DNA of 64,000 nt from NCBI GenBank assembly GCA_011037195.1, contig JAAEAF010004971.1, forward strand, positions 1-64,000. The letters are read 5' to 3'. The notes beneath the pieces were generated by a model. That model saw only the letters and a list, made by a program, of their open reading frames with translations. It was not told the DNA's origin and did not search any database. Numbering within the stretch: the stretch's first letter is position 1; every line of letters begins with the position of its first letter. The position numbers and the translations under genes are program-made. Positions 11,051-20,630 of this stretch are shown here, piece by piece. The DNA comes from Triatoma infestans. Its lineage: Eukaryota; Arthropoda; Insecta; Hemiptera; Reduviidae.

Positions 11051-11378
11051 CATATAGGAAAACCGTTCCACTTCAGATATCGAATATGGTTATATCAATA
11101 GGAGACAATATTGTGAGAAATGATAATCAATTCAACAAGAGTTTAAGAAGACAAAGGAGAGAAAATGAAACTTTTCTCGAAACTTATAGTGAGCTGAAAT
11201 CTAGTCTTTACAATATTGGAGGATTGTTGAAATATAATATGATGCATTGCTTTCTAAAGTTGAAGAATATTATTAGTTTATTTGAACCTGTAAAAGTTGC
11301 AATGCTTAAAAGAAGTTTTTTCGAAAAATAGACAATCTTGAGGGAAGGCTTTCTTTTTATCACAATCATGAAATTGAT
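11051..11378 (+). other. Short open stretch of unknown nature
   Basis: A plus frame is open from the mariner end to 11331 (about 90 codons after the element). It reads charged and protein-like (RRQRRENETFLETYSELKS) but has no start of its own outside the transposon and no recognised domain. It could be a fragment of an older element cut by the mariner. Confidence 0.25.
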
Positions 11379-12510
11379 AAAAAAAAAAATCTGGTGTGAA
11401 ACACTCACACAACTTTCTCTTACTAAAGTTTTCAAAATTCAAATTGATAAATTTTAGAGCTTGTGTACCAAATCTGATGAAATTCGTCGAAAACTGAAAA
11501 AAAATGATCAGTAAAATCGCCACCACCAGTTTAATAACTTTCTTAAAACGCGGAATTTTAACCGTCTATTTATTTGTGATTTATTTTGTTTGGATGGTAG
11601 AATTGTATAATCAACTATGATAGCATTTTAGAGAAAAACATAACCCCACCTCTCAAAAGTGCCCTTAAATGAATTTTTCCAGAGAAATGTTTTAAATAAA
11701 AATTGTAGACTATTGTATATATAGTTGATATAATAAGTTTGAAGAAAATCGTCGGAGCCATTTTTGAGAAAAGCGCAAGAAAGTAAAAAAACATACCAGA
11801 AAACTGAAAAATACATTTCAGGAAAAACGCATTTCCGGTCATCCAATTTTTTTCAAACTCGGAATTTCAACGACACATTTAATTATAATTAATATTATTT
11901 AGATGACAGAATTGTATAATAAACTGAAATAGCACTTTAGAGGAAAACCTAACCCCGCCCCACCACCAAAAGTGCCCTTAAACGAATTTTCCCGAGAAAT
12001 GATTTAAATAAAAATTTAAATAAATAAAACTTTGTATATATATTTAATTTAAATAAAACTTTGTATATATATAGTTGATAAAGGAAGTTTGAAGAAAATC
12101 GTCGGAGCCATTTTCGAGAACAGTGCAAGAAAGTAAAAAAATACCACAAAACTGAAAAAATTTTCCGGGGAAATGTTTCAAATAAAAGTTGAATCTGTAG
12201 TTGATGTAACAAGTTTAAAGAAAATCGTCGGAGTCTTTTTTGACAAAATCGCAAAAAAGAAAAAAAAACAACTTGCAAAGTGGTACTTCCGGTTGAGGAA
12301 TTATGACAGATAACGAAATGGCAGATCCCTTGGTGATACCTAAACTGAATATCAAGTTTCAGCTTTCTACGGTTTTTGTTTTTGAGTATGCTATTCACAA
12401 ACATACATACACACCATTTGCTAAAAACCACTTTTTTGGACTCAGGGGACCTCAAAACGGATATCCGGTGAAAACTAGATATCGAAAATTTGACATTATT
12501 ATTTTTATGG
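11379..12510 (-). repeat. Family A repeat, minus orientation
   Basis: Begins with an A-run then ATCTGGTGTGAAACACTCA and CACAACTTTCTCTTACT, the hairpin end of family A read in reverse. It continues through two subrepeats (TAAATGAATTTTTCCAGAG near 11667 and TTAAACGAATTTTCCCGAG near 11976), ACTTCCGGTTGAGG near 12286, and GGTGAAAACTAGATATCG near 12465. The cttcctctt end is lost. Non-coding; the 168-codon minus frame here is a by-product. Confidence 0.8.
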
Positions 12511-12715
12511 GTAACGTCTCAGCTCCATCAGAATTCACTCAAATCAATTTTCTCGGAAAACATTTCAAACAAAAGATTGTGTGTGTGCGTGTCTGTTTCA
12601 AACTATCCCTAACCTATGTGGTTATTGTATGACGTTTAACGAAACCCGTGTTTTTAAAACAAATCTGCTGTAAACATTCAGACGACTTGTTCTTACAACA
12701 TTTAATACAGTCACA

Positions 12716-13990
12716 TGAAAAAGCGGTGTGAAACACACACAACTTTCTCTTTCTCCAGTTTTCAAAATTGTAATTGACAAACTTAACAGTTATTTCGACC
12801 AAATTTAATGAAATTCGTCGGAGTTTTTACGGAGAAAATCGAGAAAACTGAAAAAAAACTGTTCAATAAAAACGCACTTCCGGTTTATAAATTTTCTTTG
12901 AATCTCGAAATTTTGGCAATCAATTTATTTCTAATTAATTTTTACTTGTCCAGATAGTAGAATTGTGTAAAACTAAGATAGTACTTTAGAGGGCAAACAT
13001 AATCCTACCCCTACCCCAAAAGCCCCCTTAAAATGAGGCCGGAGAAATGTATCAAATGTAATTCACATAATTCGTTTAAACAAAATCGTTTGGAGCTGTT
13101 TTAGAGAAAATAGCTGAAAACTGAAAAATATTTTTCAGTAAAAACACAATTTTGGTCATCCGCATTTTTTAAACTCGGAATTTCAACAACAAATTTAATT
13201 ATAAATAGTATTATTTAGATGATAGTATTGTTATAATGGACGTGCTAGGTGGAGAGAATTTAGGTCTGGTTGATGATATAAGAAGAAGACTTGATTAACA
13301 CTGGTTTAACTAATATATATTAATAAATAGACACAGACTGCTTGGACTTTACAATAGAGAAATGTTTAAGGTAGACTGGTATAAGAATGACACGTAGCAA
13401 TTGGATGTACTGAACTGATTTCAACTGTGTTTTTATGGACTGTCCGTCGCTATATTTATACAGCTTCTCCCACTCCAGTCCGAGAGAATGGTTGAACTTC
13501 TCTTTGCTCTCTTTGGTTGCTGTTACAATTGTGTAATAAACTGAAATAGCACTTTAAAGGAAAACCTAACCCCATCTCTCCCCAATTTGTGTCCTTAAAT
13601 GCATTTTCCAGGAGAAATGTTTCAAATAACAATTGTAGATTTTTTATATTTGTAATTAATATAATACGTTTATAGAAAATCGTTGGAGTGATAAAAACCA
13701 TTTAGTAAATTGGTACTTCCGGTTGAGGAATTTTGACAGATAACCTACTGTCGGATCCCATGGTGATACCTAAACGGAATATCAAGTTTGAACTTTCTGT
13801 TGATTTTTCGTTTTTGAGCTATGCTGTTTACACACACCACACACACACTCCCACACAGACCATTTCCTAAAAACTACTTTTTTGACTCAGGAGATCCTTA
13901 AAACGGATATTTCCGATGAAAACTCAATATAGAAAATTTGACACGATTACAATACTTCCTCTTACTAAGGAGTAGATAAAGTAAAAATGG
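12716..13990 (-). repeat. Family A repeat, minus orientation, interrupted by a solo LTR
   Basis: Starts with CGGTGTGAAACACACACAAC at 12735 and ends with CAATACTTCCTCTTACT near 13950. Subrepeats near 13025 and 13590. A 297-bp LTR (13231-13527) with a 4-bp TSD sits inside; removing it and one TSD copy restores the repeat (GATAG.ATTGTGTAATAAACTG as in other copies). Confidence 0.8.
13231..13527 (+). mobile_element. Solo LTR (family L1), 4-bp TSD ATTG
   Basis: Insertion in a family A copy. The flanking ATTG occurs at 13227-13230 and 13528-13531, while uninterrupted copies have it once. The element starts TTATAATGGACG and ends GCTGTTACA. It contains a TATA-like TCGCTATATTTATACAGC at about 13448-13465, consistent with an LTR promoter, and the TTGGACTTTACAATAGAG block shared with 9402. 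A second copy (18474-18775) has its own 4-bp TSD, so the ends are well supported. The 4-bp TSD fits Gypsy-type LTR elements; no internal region is present. Confidence 0.75.
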
Positions 13991-14948
13991 CAAGTACTTT
14001 TTAAATTTCAAATTTTAATAATTAGTCCCAACATAGATGTAGACAATAGAAATAAGTACTTAATCAGGCAGCTAGTAGAAGTGAATTACATTACACTAAC
14101 AGGGGTAAAAGAAACATCATATTTTTGTAAATAATTTGCCTCTGTTTTTTCTTATAAGAATTTTTTTATTCTAATGCTTGAAGCGGCTATTATATTTCCA
14201 CTTGTATGTAGGCAGTAAAGAATTGCGAGCTGTTTAGAAACTGCATACTACGATATTATTTTCATATAAAGGTGAAGGCTATTGAACTTTTAAGGCATTA
14301 TCAAGGACGTCTAGACACTCGGGAGAGAAGCAGCATATGTCCTGCATCAGTTGTGCCAGAAATTAATCTAGGACAGGTAGAAAGTGAGGGCACACGCCCA
14401 TGTGCGCGTTCACTTTCAGCCAAATGAAACTGAAAAGCTGCCTTCCTCTTCTTCTTATACATATATATAAAGGTGAGAGTGATGGTGAGGAGCGAGGAAG
14501 AAGGTTGATTGTTTGGTTGATTGGCCTCTATACAAAGAGGAACGTTAACTATCTTATAAGAAGGGATCAAGTCATTATTAAGGGGTTGAATGAAGGGAAC
14601 ACAAGTCTTATACTAGCGGCTGTTCGTCTATATAACAGTAATGCTGGCGTACGACACAAATCTAACAGTAGGGGAGGCTCCATATCATCTCCTCCTTATG
14701 TTACTATACTTTGTATTATTATTGTTATTATTATATTATATACTTATAACAGTCTACAAGAAACGGTAACCTCCTTCACTTGTTACAGCTGTATCCTTTT
14801 TTTGCCATTAATAACACAAAGCACTCTCCTCTTTCGAACTATTCCATCTAATTGAAGTGTTTTACTGAAGTGTCTGAAGACATTTTTTTTTTCTTGCTAT
14901 ATTTCTTTTTAATTTGTAATTTAATAAGACAAGTTCATCTCTTTACAA
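13991..14948. other. No recognised gene
   Basis: Includes a plus frame (14400-14855, 151 codons) with no recognisable domain. Two related units beginning CATATAAAGGTGAAGG (14267) and ATATATAAAGGTGAGAG (14462) suggest a small diverged repeat. Nothing else seen. Confidence 0.4.
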
Positions 14949-15760
14949 GTTATATTTCCTCTTAATGCTAGTAAGATGGAAGAATTGTGATCATGTCGAA
15001 TTTTCGATATCGAATTTTCACCGGAAATATTATGTTTTAAGTCCTGGGAGTGCAAGAAAGTTTATTCTTTTTTAGAAATCAGTCTATGTGGTTTCAGTTT
15101 GTCTGTCGGTCTTTATGTGGTCAACATAACTCAAAAAAGGAAAAAAAAAATCGTAGGAACTTCAAATTTAATATTTCGTTCAAGTTACACCAACGGACAT
15201 GCAATAAGTTTTTTTGAATAACATCGGTCAACCGGAAGTACCACTTTACTCAATGGATTTTAACAGTTTTTAAGAACCTTCTTTTCAAAAACGGCTTCAA
15301 CGATTTTCTTTAAACTTGATATTGACTACATATATATATATAAAGGGCGACAACTTTTATTTGAAACATTTAACCGGGAAAATTCATTTAAGGGCGTTTT
15401 TCGGGAGCGAGGCGGGGATTATGCTTTCCTTTAAAGTGCTATTTTAATTTATTAAACAATTTTAATAATCCATATTATATTAATCAAAATTAAATATGTT
15501 GCCAAAAATTCCGAGTTTGAAAAATATCGGTTGACTTTAAAGTACGACTTTATTGAACAATTCTTTCAGGTTTGTGCGATTTTGTCCCTAAAAAACACGA
15601 CGGTTTTCCATTAAACTTGATATACTAACCCAACTTTCAAGAATGCAGAGATCTATAACTTTGATTGAATTTTTTGCCGGGAAAATTCAAGAAGGAGAAT
15701 TTAAATGTTGAGAAACTTATACTTTCCTCAAAAAAGTCCTAGTTAGATCCTTCCATTCAC
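14949..15760 (+). repeat. Family A repeat, plus orientation, partial
   Basis: Opens with TTCCTCTTAATGCTAGTAAG, then TTTTCGATATCGAATTTTC, CCGGAAGTACCACTTTACTC (15232) and one full subrepeat. The hairpin end is absent. Non-coding. Confidence 0.7.
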
Positions 15761-16101
15761 GTACGTACATTGAAGGCAACTAAACATCTAGCAAGAATTT
15801 TATGTTTAAAAATAATTAGTCATATTTTAATAATGTAAATTGCCGTAAGAGAAAGCCTTGTTATATAAAAGAAGACTCCATTATATGTATACTGATGGCA
15901 GTAAGTATGTGTTCTCGGACCATGTACCCTCTCCAGTTTGTTTCAGGGGTGAGATGAACACCACATTTCTTATTTTCCAGCCCAATGTTTATTAGTCAAA
16001 GAAATAAATATCTGAGGAACTATCTTGCTTTGGTAAATACATTAGAGGATTTTTTTGTATATTAATGATGTTAGTAAAATAAATAAGATTTATGTATTTT
16101 T

Positions 16102-17088
16102 ACTTTCTCTTACTCCTAGTAAGAGGAAGTATTGTAATCGTGTCAAATTTTCGATATCGAGTTTTCACCGGAAATATCCGTTTTGAGGTCCCCTGAGTCC
16201 AAAAAAGTGGTTTTTAGCAAATGTGTGTGTGTGTGTGTGTGTGTGTGATGTATGTGAACAGCATAGCTCAAAAACGAAAAACGTAGAAAGTTGAAACTTG
16301 ATATTACGTTTAGGTATCACCATGGGATCTGACGTGCGTTATCTGTCAAAATTCCTCAACCGGAAGTACCACTTTACTAGTTGTTTTTTTTTACGTTTTT
16401 TGCAATTTTCTCAAAAATGGCTCCGAAGATTTTCTTTAAACTTGCTATATCAACTACACATACAAAGAGCTACAACTTTTATTTGAAACATTTCTCCAGG
16501 AAAATTCATTTAAGGGCACTTCTGGGGGAGGGGTGGGGTTAGGTTTTCATCTTAACTGCTGTTTCAGTATATTAGACAATTCTGTCATCTAAATAATGTT
16601 AATTAGAATTAAATATGTTGTTGAAATTCCGAGTTGAAAAAAATAGATAACCGGAAGTGCGTTTTTACTGAAATATAATTTTCAGTTTTCTGGTATTTTC
16701 TCGAAAATGGCTCCAACGATTTTCTTTAAACCAGCGTTGTTAACTATACATATAAAGAGCTACAACTTTTATTTGAAACTTTTCCCCTGATAAATTCATT
16801 TAAGGGGACTTTTGGGGGAGGGGGGTTATGTTTTTCTTTAAAATGCTATCACAGTTGATTATACAATTCTGTCATCCAAATTGAAATAACTAGAAATTAA
16901 TATATGACCCAAATTCCGAGTTTCAAGGAAATTAGTAAACCGGACAGTTTTACTGGACAGTGTTTTTTTTCACTTTTCGACGAATTTCATTAAATTTGGT
17001 ACACTAACTATAAAATTGTCAATTATAATTTTGAGTACTGGAGTAAGAGAAAGTTGTGTGAGTGTTTCACACCGATTTTTTTTTTTTT
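16102..17088 (+). repeat. Family A repeat, complete unit 1 of a tandem pair
   Basis: 987 bp. It begins ACTTTCTCTTACTCC and TAGTAAGAGGAAGT (a small palindrome), then TTTTCACCGGAAATATCCG, a (GT)n tract, CCATGGGATCTGACG, and CAACCGGAAGTACCAC (16359). Two or more 0.29-kb subrepeats each contain CTACAACTTTTATTTGAAAC (16470 and 16762) and TTCATTTAAGGG. It ends GGAGTAAGAGAAAG (the inverse of its start), then the hairpin GTGTGAGTGTTTCACAC and a T-run to 17088, directly abutting unit 2. No coding capacity. Class unknown. Confidence 0.85.
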
Positions 17089-18122
17089 ACTTTCTCTTAC
17101 TCCTAGTAAGAGGAAGTATTGTAATCGTGTCAAATTTTCGAATATCGAGTTTTCACCGGAAATATCCGTTTTGAGGTCCCCTGCGTCCAAAGAAGTGGTT
17201 TTTAGCAAGTGGTCTGTGTGTGTGTGTGTGTGTGTATGTGTCTGTGTGTGTGTGTATGTGTGTGTGTATGTATGTGAACAGCATAGCTCAAAAATGAAAA
17301 ACCGTACAAAGTTGAAACTTGATATTCCGTTTAGATATCACCATGGGATCTGACAGTACATTATCTGTCAAAATTCCACAACCGGAAGTACCACTTTACT
17401 AGTTGGTTTTTTTACGTTTTTGCGATTTTCTCAAAAATGCCTCCGACGATTTTCTTTAAACTTGTTGTATCAACTACAAATACAAAGAGCTACAACTTTT
17501 ATTTGAAACATTTCTCCAGGAAAATTCATTTAAGGGCACTTCCGAGGGAGGGGTGGGGTTAGGTTTTTTCATCTAAAGTGTTATTTCAATTTATTAGATA
17601 ATTCTGCCTTCTTAATAATGTTAATAAGAATTAAATATGTTGTTGAAATTCCGAGTTTGAAAAAAATCGGATAACTGGAAGTGCGTTTATTTTAACACTT
17701 TACTAAATGATTTCTTCACTTTTTCCAGATTTTCTCAAAAATGGCTCCGTTGATTTTCTGGAAACTTCGTATATAAACTAAACATGCAAAGATCTACATG
17801 TTTTATTTGAAATATTTTTCTGGGAAAATTATTTAAGGGTACTTTTAGGAGAGAGGAGGGGTTACAGCTTCCTCTAAATTGCTATCATAGTTGATTATAC
17901 AATTTGATCATCCAAACAAAATTAATTAGAAATAAATAGATGCCTGAAATTCCGAGTTTCAAGAAAATTAGTAAACCGGAAGTGCGCTTGTACTGAACAG
18001 TTTTTTTTCAATTTTCAACGAATTTCTTTTAATTTGGTACACAAACTATAACATTTGTCAATTATAATTTTGAGAACAGGAGTAAGAGAAAGTTGTGTGG
18101 GTGTTTCACACCAGATTTTTTT
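17089..18122 (+). repeat. Family A repeat, complete unit 2 of the tandem pair
   Basis: 1034 bp, same layout as unit 1, starting exactly after unit 1's T-run. The (GT)n tract is longer (17213-17275). CCGGAAGT or its variants occur near 17381, 17688 and 17976, about 0.3 kb apart. It ends with GGAGTAAGAGAAAGTTGTGT, GGGTGTTTCACACCAGA and a T-run. The head-to-tail join with no spacer suggests tandem integration or unequal exchange. Confidence 0.85.
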
Positions 18123-18344
18123 ATAAGTAATTTAAAAGTAAGAATGTTACTAATCTAAGCAGCATCGATTAATGAGTTTATATTCTTTATTTTTGTAATT
18201 GACATTTTTGTTTTCTGCGTGTTATAAATGTATTATACAAACTCCTTATTGTACGAAATGTTTATCATTTTAAACAATAAAAGATGATTATATGATATGA
18301 TTATATATGACAGTCTTTTTAGCGTCTCACCAAAGATTTTTTTT

Positions 18345-18460
18345 TTCTCTCTCTCTTACTGCTAAAAGAGGAAGTCTCGCGATCATGTCAAATTTCTGAA
18401 CTACGTTTTCATCAGAAATAAATGTTTTGAGGTCCAAAGTCAAATCTAAAGTATTTATTA
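18345..18460 (+). repeat. Family A repeat, start fragment
   Basis: TCTCTTACTGCTAAAAGAGG, then CGATCATGTCAAATTTC and TTTTGAGGTCC, then the copy ends just before the solo LTR at 18474. Confidence 0.6.
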
Positions 18461-18473
18461 AATGAATGGCCTG

Positions 18474-18775
18474 TATAATGGAGTTGTTGAGGAGAGAAAT
18501 TGGGTTTGATCGAATAAACGAGATATGAAGGCACTGTTATAACGTAGCTATGAGTTTACACAAACTGCACTGGACTATATAATGAAACTGATAGAATAAA
18601 AGGTGGGAGTAGAGATATGACACGATGCGATGTATGGTTGAATCTGATAGATATCGTCTAGATAGATTCTTTCTGGCTTATATACACAGGTTCTTCCATT
18701 CTAGCCTGCCTAAGTCAGAGAGTAGTCTCTGTTAACCAGAGAGAGCCCCTCTACTCTGTGCTGGATGCCATTACA
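18474..18775 (+). mobile_element. Solo LTR (family L1), 4-bp TSD CCTG
   Basis: Starts TATAATGGAG, ends GCCATTACA, flanked by CCTG at 18470-18473 and 18776-18779. Contains CACTGGACTATATAATGAAA, the counterpart of the GGACTTTACAATAGA block, and TATA-like GGCTTATATACACAGG near 18673. 302 bp against 297 bp for the copy at 13231. Only the LTR is present. Confidence 0.75.
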
Positions 18776-19048
18776 CCTGCATAATGTGTAGGCAGCAGCT
18801 TTGCTCAAGTTCCATTTCGGGAAGTCCATGAATTCCTCTCTGTTTTCATTTAGGTAACCGACTCCCCCAAAAAAATCAGCCAATCTTTCGAACGTTGTCT
18901 CTATCAAGTTTTGCTTTCTATAAATACTGTAAAAGGAAGTAAGGATTGCGAGTTTTGAAATTTATCGTCAAAAAAAATGCTTCGGATGATTCTGAATTCG
19001 CAAAATAAAAAAATAAATATGTATGTCATTTTTATTTGACACATTTTA

Positions 19049-19498
19049 CTTGCTCTTTCTCCTAATAAGAGAAATTATTGCGATCGTGTCAAATTTTCTA
19101 AATTTAGGTGTCACTGGAAATATAATGTTTTGAGGTCCCCTGAGTCCAAAAAAAATGATTTTTTAACGAATGATTCTCTTTCCTTCTCTTTCTTGCTTGA
19201 AAACTTTGTAGCAGAAACTTGGTTTTCCGTATAGTTAATAACGCTTCAACGCTTCTCACACAAAGGTTTCTGATAAAATTCATCAACCGGAAGTGCGATT
19301 TTACAGAATAGATTTTAATGATTTTTTGGAATTTTCAGGAAAAAGGCTATAGTGATTTTCTTTAAACTTGTAATCCTAACTGCACAGATATAAACCTATC
19401 ACTTTTATTTGAAATTTTGTTTCCAGTAAATTCATTTTGGCGATTCTGAAGGCCATCATGTACAAATTTAACCGCCCCTAAACATGCAGTAAAGATTC
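19049..19498 (+). repeat. Family A repeat, partial, diverged
   Basis: TTGCTCTTTCTCCTAATAAG, GATCGTGTCAAATTTTC, GAGGTCCCCTGAGTCC, CAACCGGAAGTGCGATTTTA (19284), then part of one subrepeat ending near TAAATTCATTTTGG. The LINE at 19547 follows. Confidence 0.65.
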
Positions 19499-19633
19499 AG
19501 TTTTACCTCTGATTATTCACAACTGACCTACTAAGTATATAACTTTTTTTCTTCTTTTTTTTGTGAGGGTTCTGTACTGCGACCATTGTTTGATCTATTG
19601 TACCCCTTGTGGTGCGAAGATGAGCTAGCTCAT

Positions 19634-20027
19634 CTACAGCGCTCCCTCCAGGTTGAGCTCCCTAAGGAATCCCAAAATCCTGGAGAGTTCTAGGGTAGGT
19701 ATTTCCTCCTCCCCTATGTGGTAATGACCCAGACTACTAAATCTTCTTTGAATGCCAACATCACAGTCTGTGAGGAGGTGTGTCGGAGTTTCCACAGAAT
19801 CTGCATGTGCTATCATCTTCTAGGCCAAGCTTCCTCAGGTGTCCCCTGAGTCTGCAATGACCCGTAAGGAATCCCGTAAGAATACGGATCCTATTCTTAC
19901 TCAGACTGATGCAGGCTTTCGATCTTTCCTGGTTAGGACCACCCAGACAGACCATGGCCTGTCTCAGTCCCGGGATGGTGTTCCAGAGACGAACTCTTTT
20001 CGCCACCTCCTCCTTCTTGATTTTTTC
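19634..20027 (-). pseudogene. LINE ORF2 C-terminal segment
   Basis: Minus frame reads VAKRVRLWNTIPGLRQAM, KACISLSKNRIRILTGFLTG, HCRLRGHLRKLGLEDD, then CRFCGNSDTP with a frameshift into HLLTDCDVGIQRRF, ending GFLRELNLEGAL at 19634. ILTGFLTGHCRL...CRFC...H..C is the knuckle region after RNase H in I/R1-group LINEs, and the same order is seen at 42744-43571. Decayed by one frameshift. Confidence 0.8.
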
Positions 20028-20260
20028 TAAAGCCGGCTACACATGTAACTGCATAATTGAACGGTATACATGCGCAGTCCGCTTGTACATGCATACTTGA
20101 TCGTTTGTATGGAAAACTTGCACAAGTCAGAAAATGTTTAAAATTTCATACTGCATACTTGTGCGCATCATCTTGTTCATGTTTAAAACGTCATTGTGTT
20201 CATTGTCAGTAAAAGTGTAAAAGGTTATATATTATTAAAATATAGAATTTATAAATAATT

Positions 20261-20401
20261 ATGTCGGTTAATTTTAGGAAGGGGCATAGATCAATTATAG
20301 AAGAATTTATTCATATCTATGAAAGCGGACCATGTCTGTGGAATGTAAAGTGTAAAGACTACCACGGTAAGGGGAAAAAAGATATTGCTTATGCCTTTTA
20401 A
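20261..20401 (+). pseudogene. MADF-domain protein of Harbinger element, N-terminal 46 residues
   Basis: ATG at 20261 opens a 46-codon frame ending in TAA at 20399-20401. It reads RSIIEEFIHIYESGPCLWNV and then CKDYHGKGKKDIAY. The pattern (F/I)IE.Y...P.LW......Y..K.KK. is the start of the MADF (Myb/SANT-like, Adf-1 type) DNA-binding domain, the second protein that PIF/Harbinger elements encode beside the transposase. The domain normally continues for another 40-50 residues, so the gene is cut by the internal deletion. Too short to act. Confidence 0.75.
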
Positions 20402-20630
20402 TCAAAGGAGTAACTAGTGATAAAAGGTGAAGTTAAGTTTCTTCATCCATTCTGAGATAATTACGCCAGTCCCGTGCGTAAAATTTCAATTCACTTAATA
20501 AATTAATGTGTGAATAGCTTTTTCGTTTCTTCAGCCACTCTTTACACCACAAAGAACGATCTTTCCGTTGACTTTTTCTTTGGTAAATTAAAACAAAAGC
20601 AGCTAAAGCGAGATCGTCGTCTTCGGCCAT
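20385..20630 (-). pseudogene. Harbinger transposase, N-terminal part
   Basis: ATG at 20630 on the minus strand. It begins MAEDDDLALAAFVLI, with basic RKSQRKDRSLWCKEWLKKR, then NLLSELKFYARDWRNYLRM and DEET, and a stop at 20433. In the same frame past the stop one reads LLSLVTPLIKR, which fits the family's R MDEE.F..LL..V.P.I. start. This is the N-terminal region of HARBI1-like transposases. The DDE catalytic domain is missing altogether, so the copy depends on another element. Confidence 0.8.

Noticed and set aside
11949..12455. 168-codon minus frame
   Set aside because: Lies entirely in a family A copy; other copies do not keep the frame, and the residues are dominated by Phe/Leu/Lys from T- and A-runs.
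14400..14855. 151-codon plus frame
   Set aside because: No domain, low-complexity Ile/Tyr-rich middle from ATT repeats, no homologous frame elsewhere.
16102..18122. Family A as a Helitron
   Set aside because: There is a terminal hairpin, but the unit starts ACTTTCTC and ends in a T-run, not TC...CTRR, and the ends also match each other inversely, which Helitrons do not show. Left unclassified.
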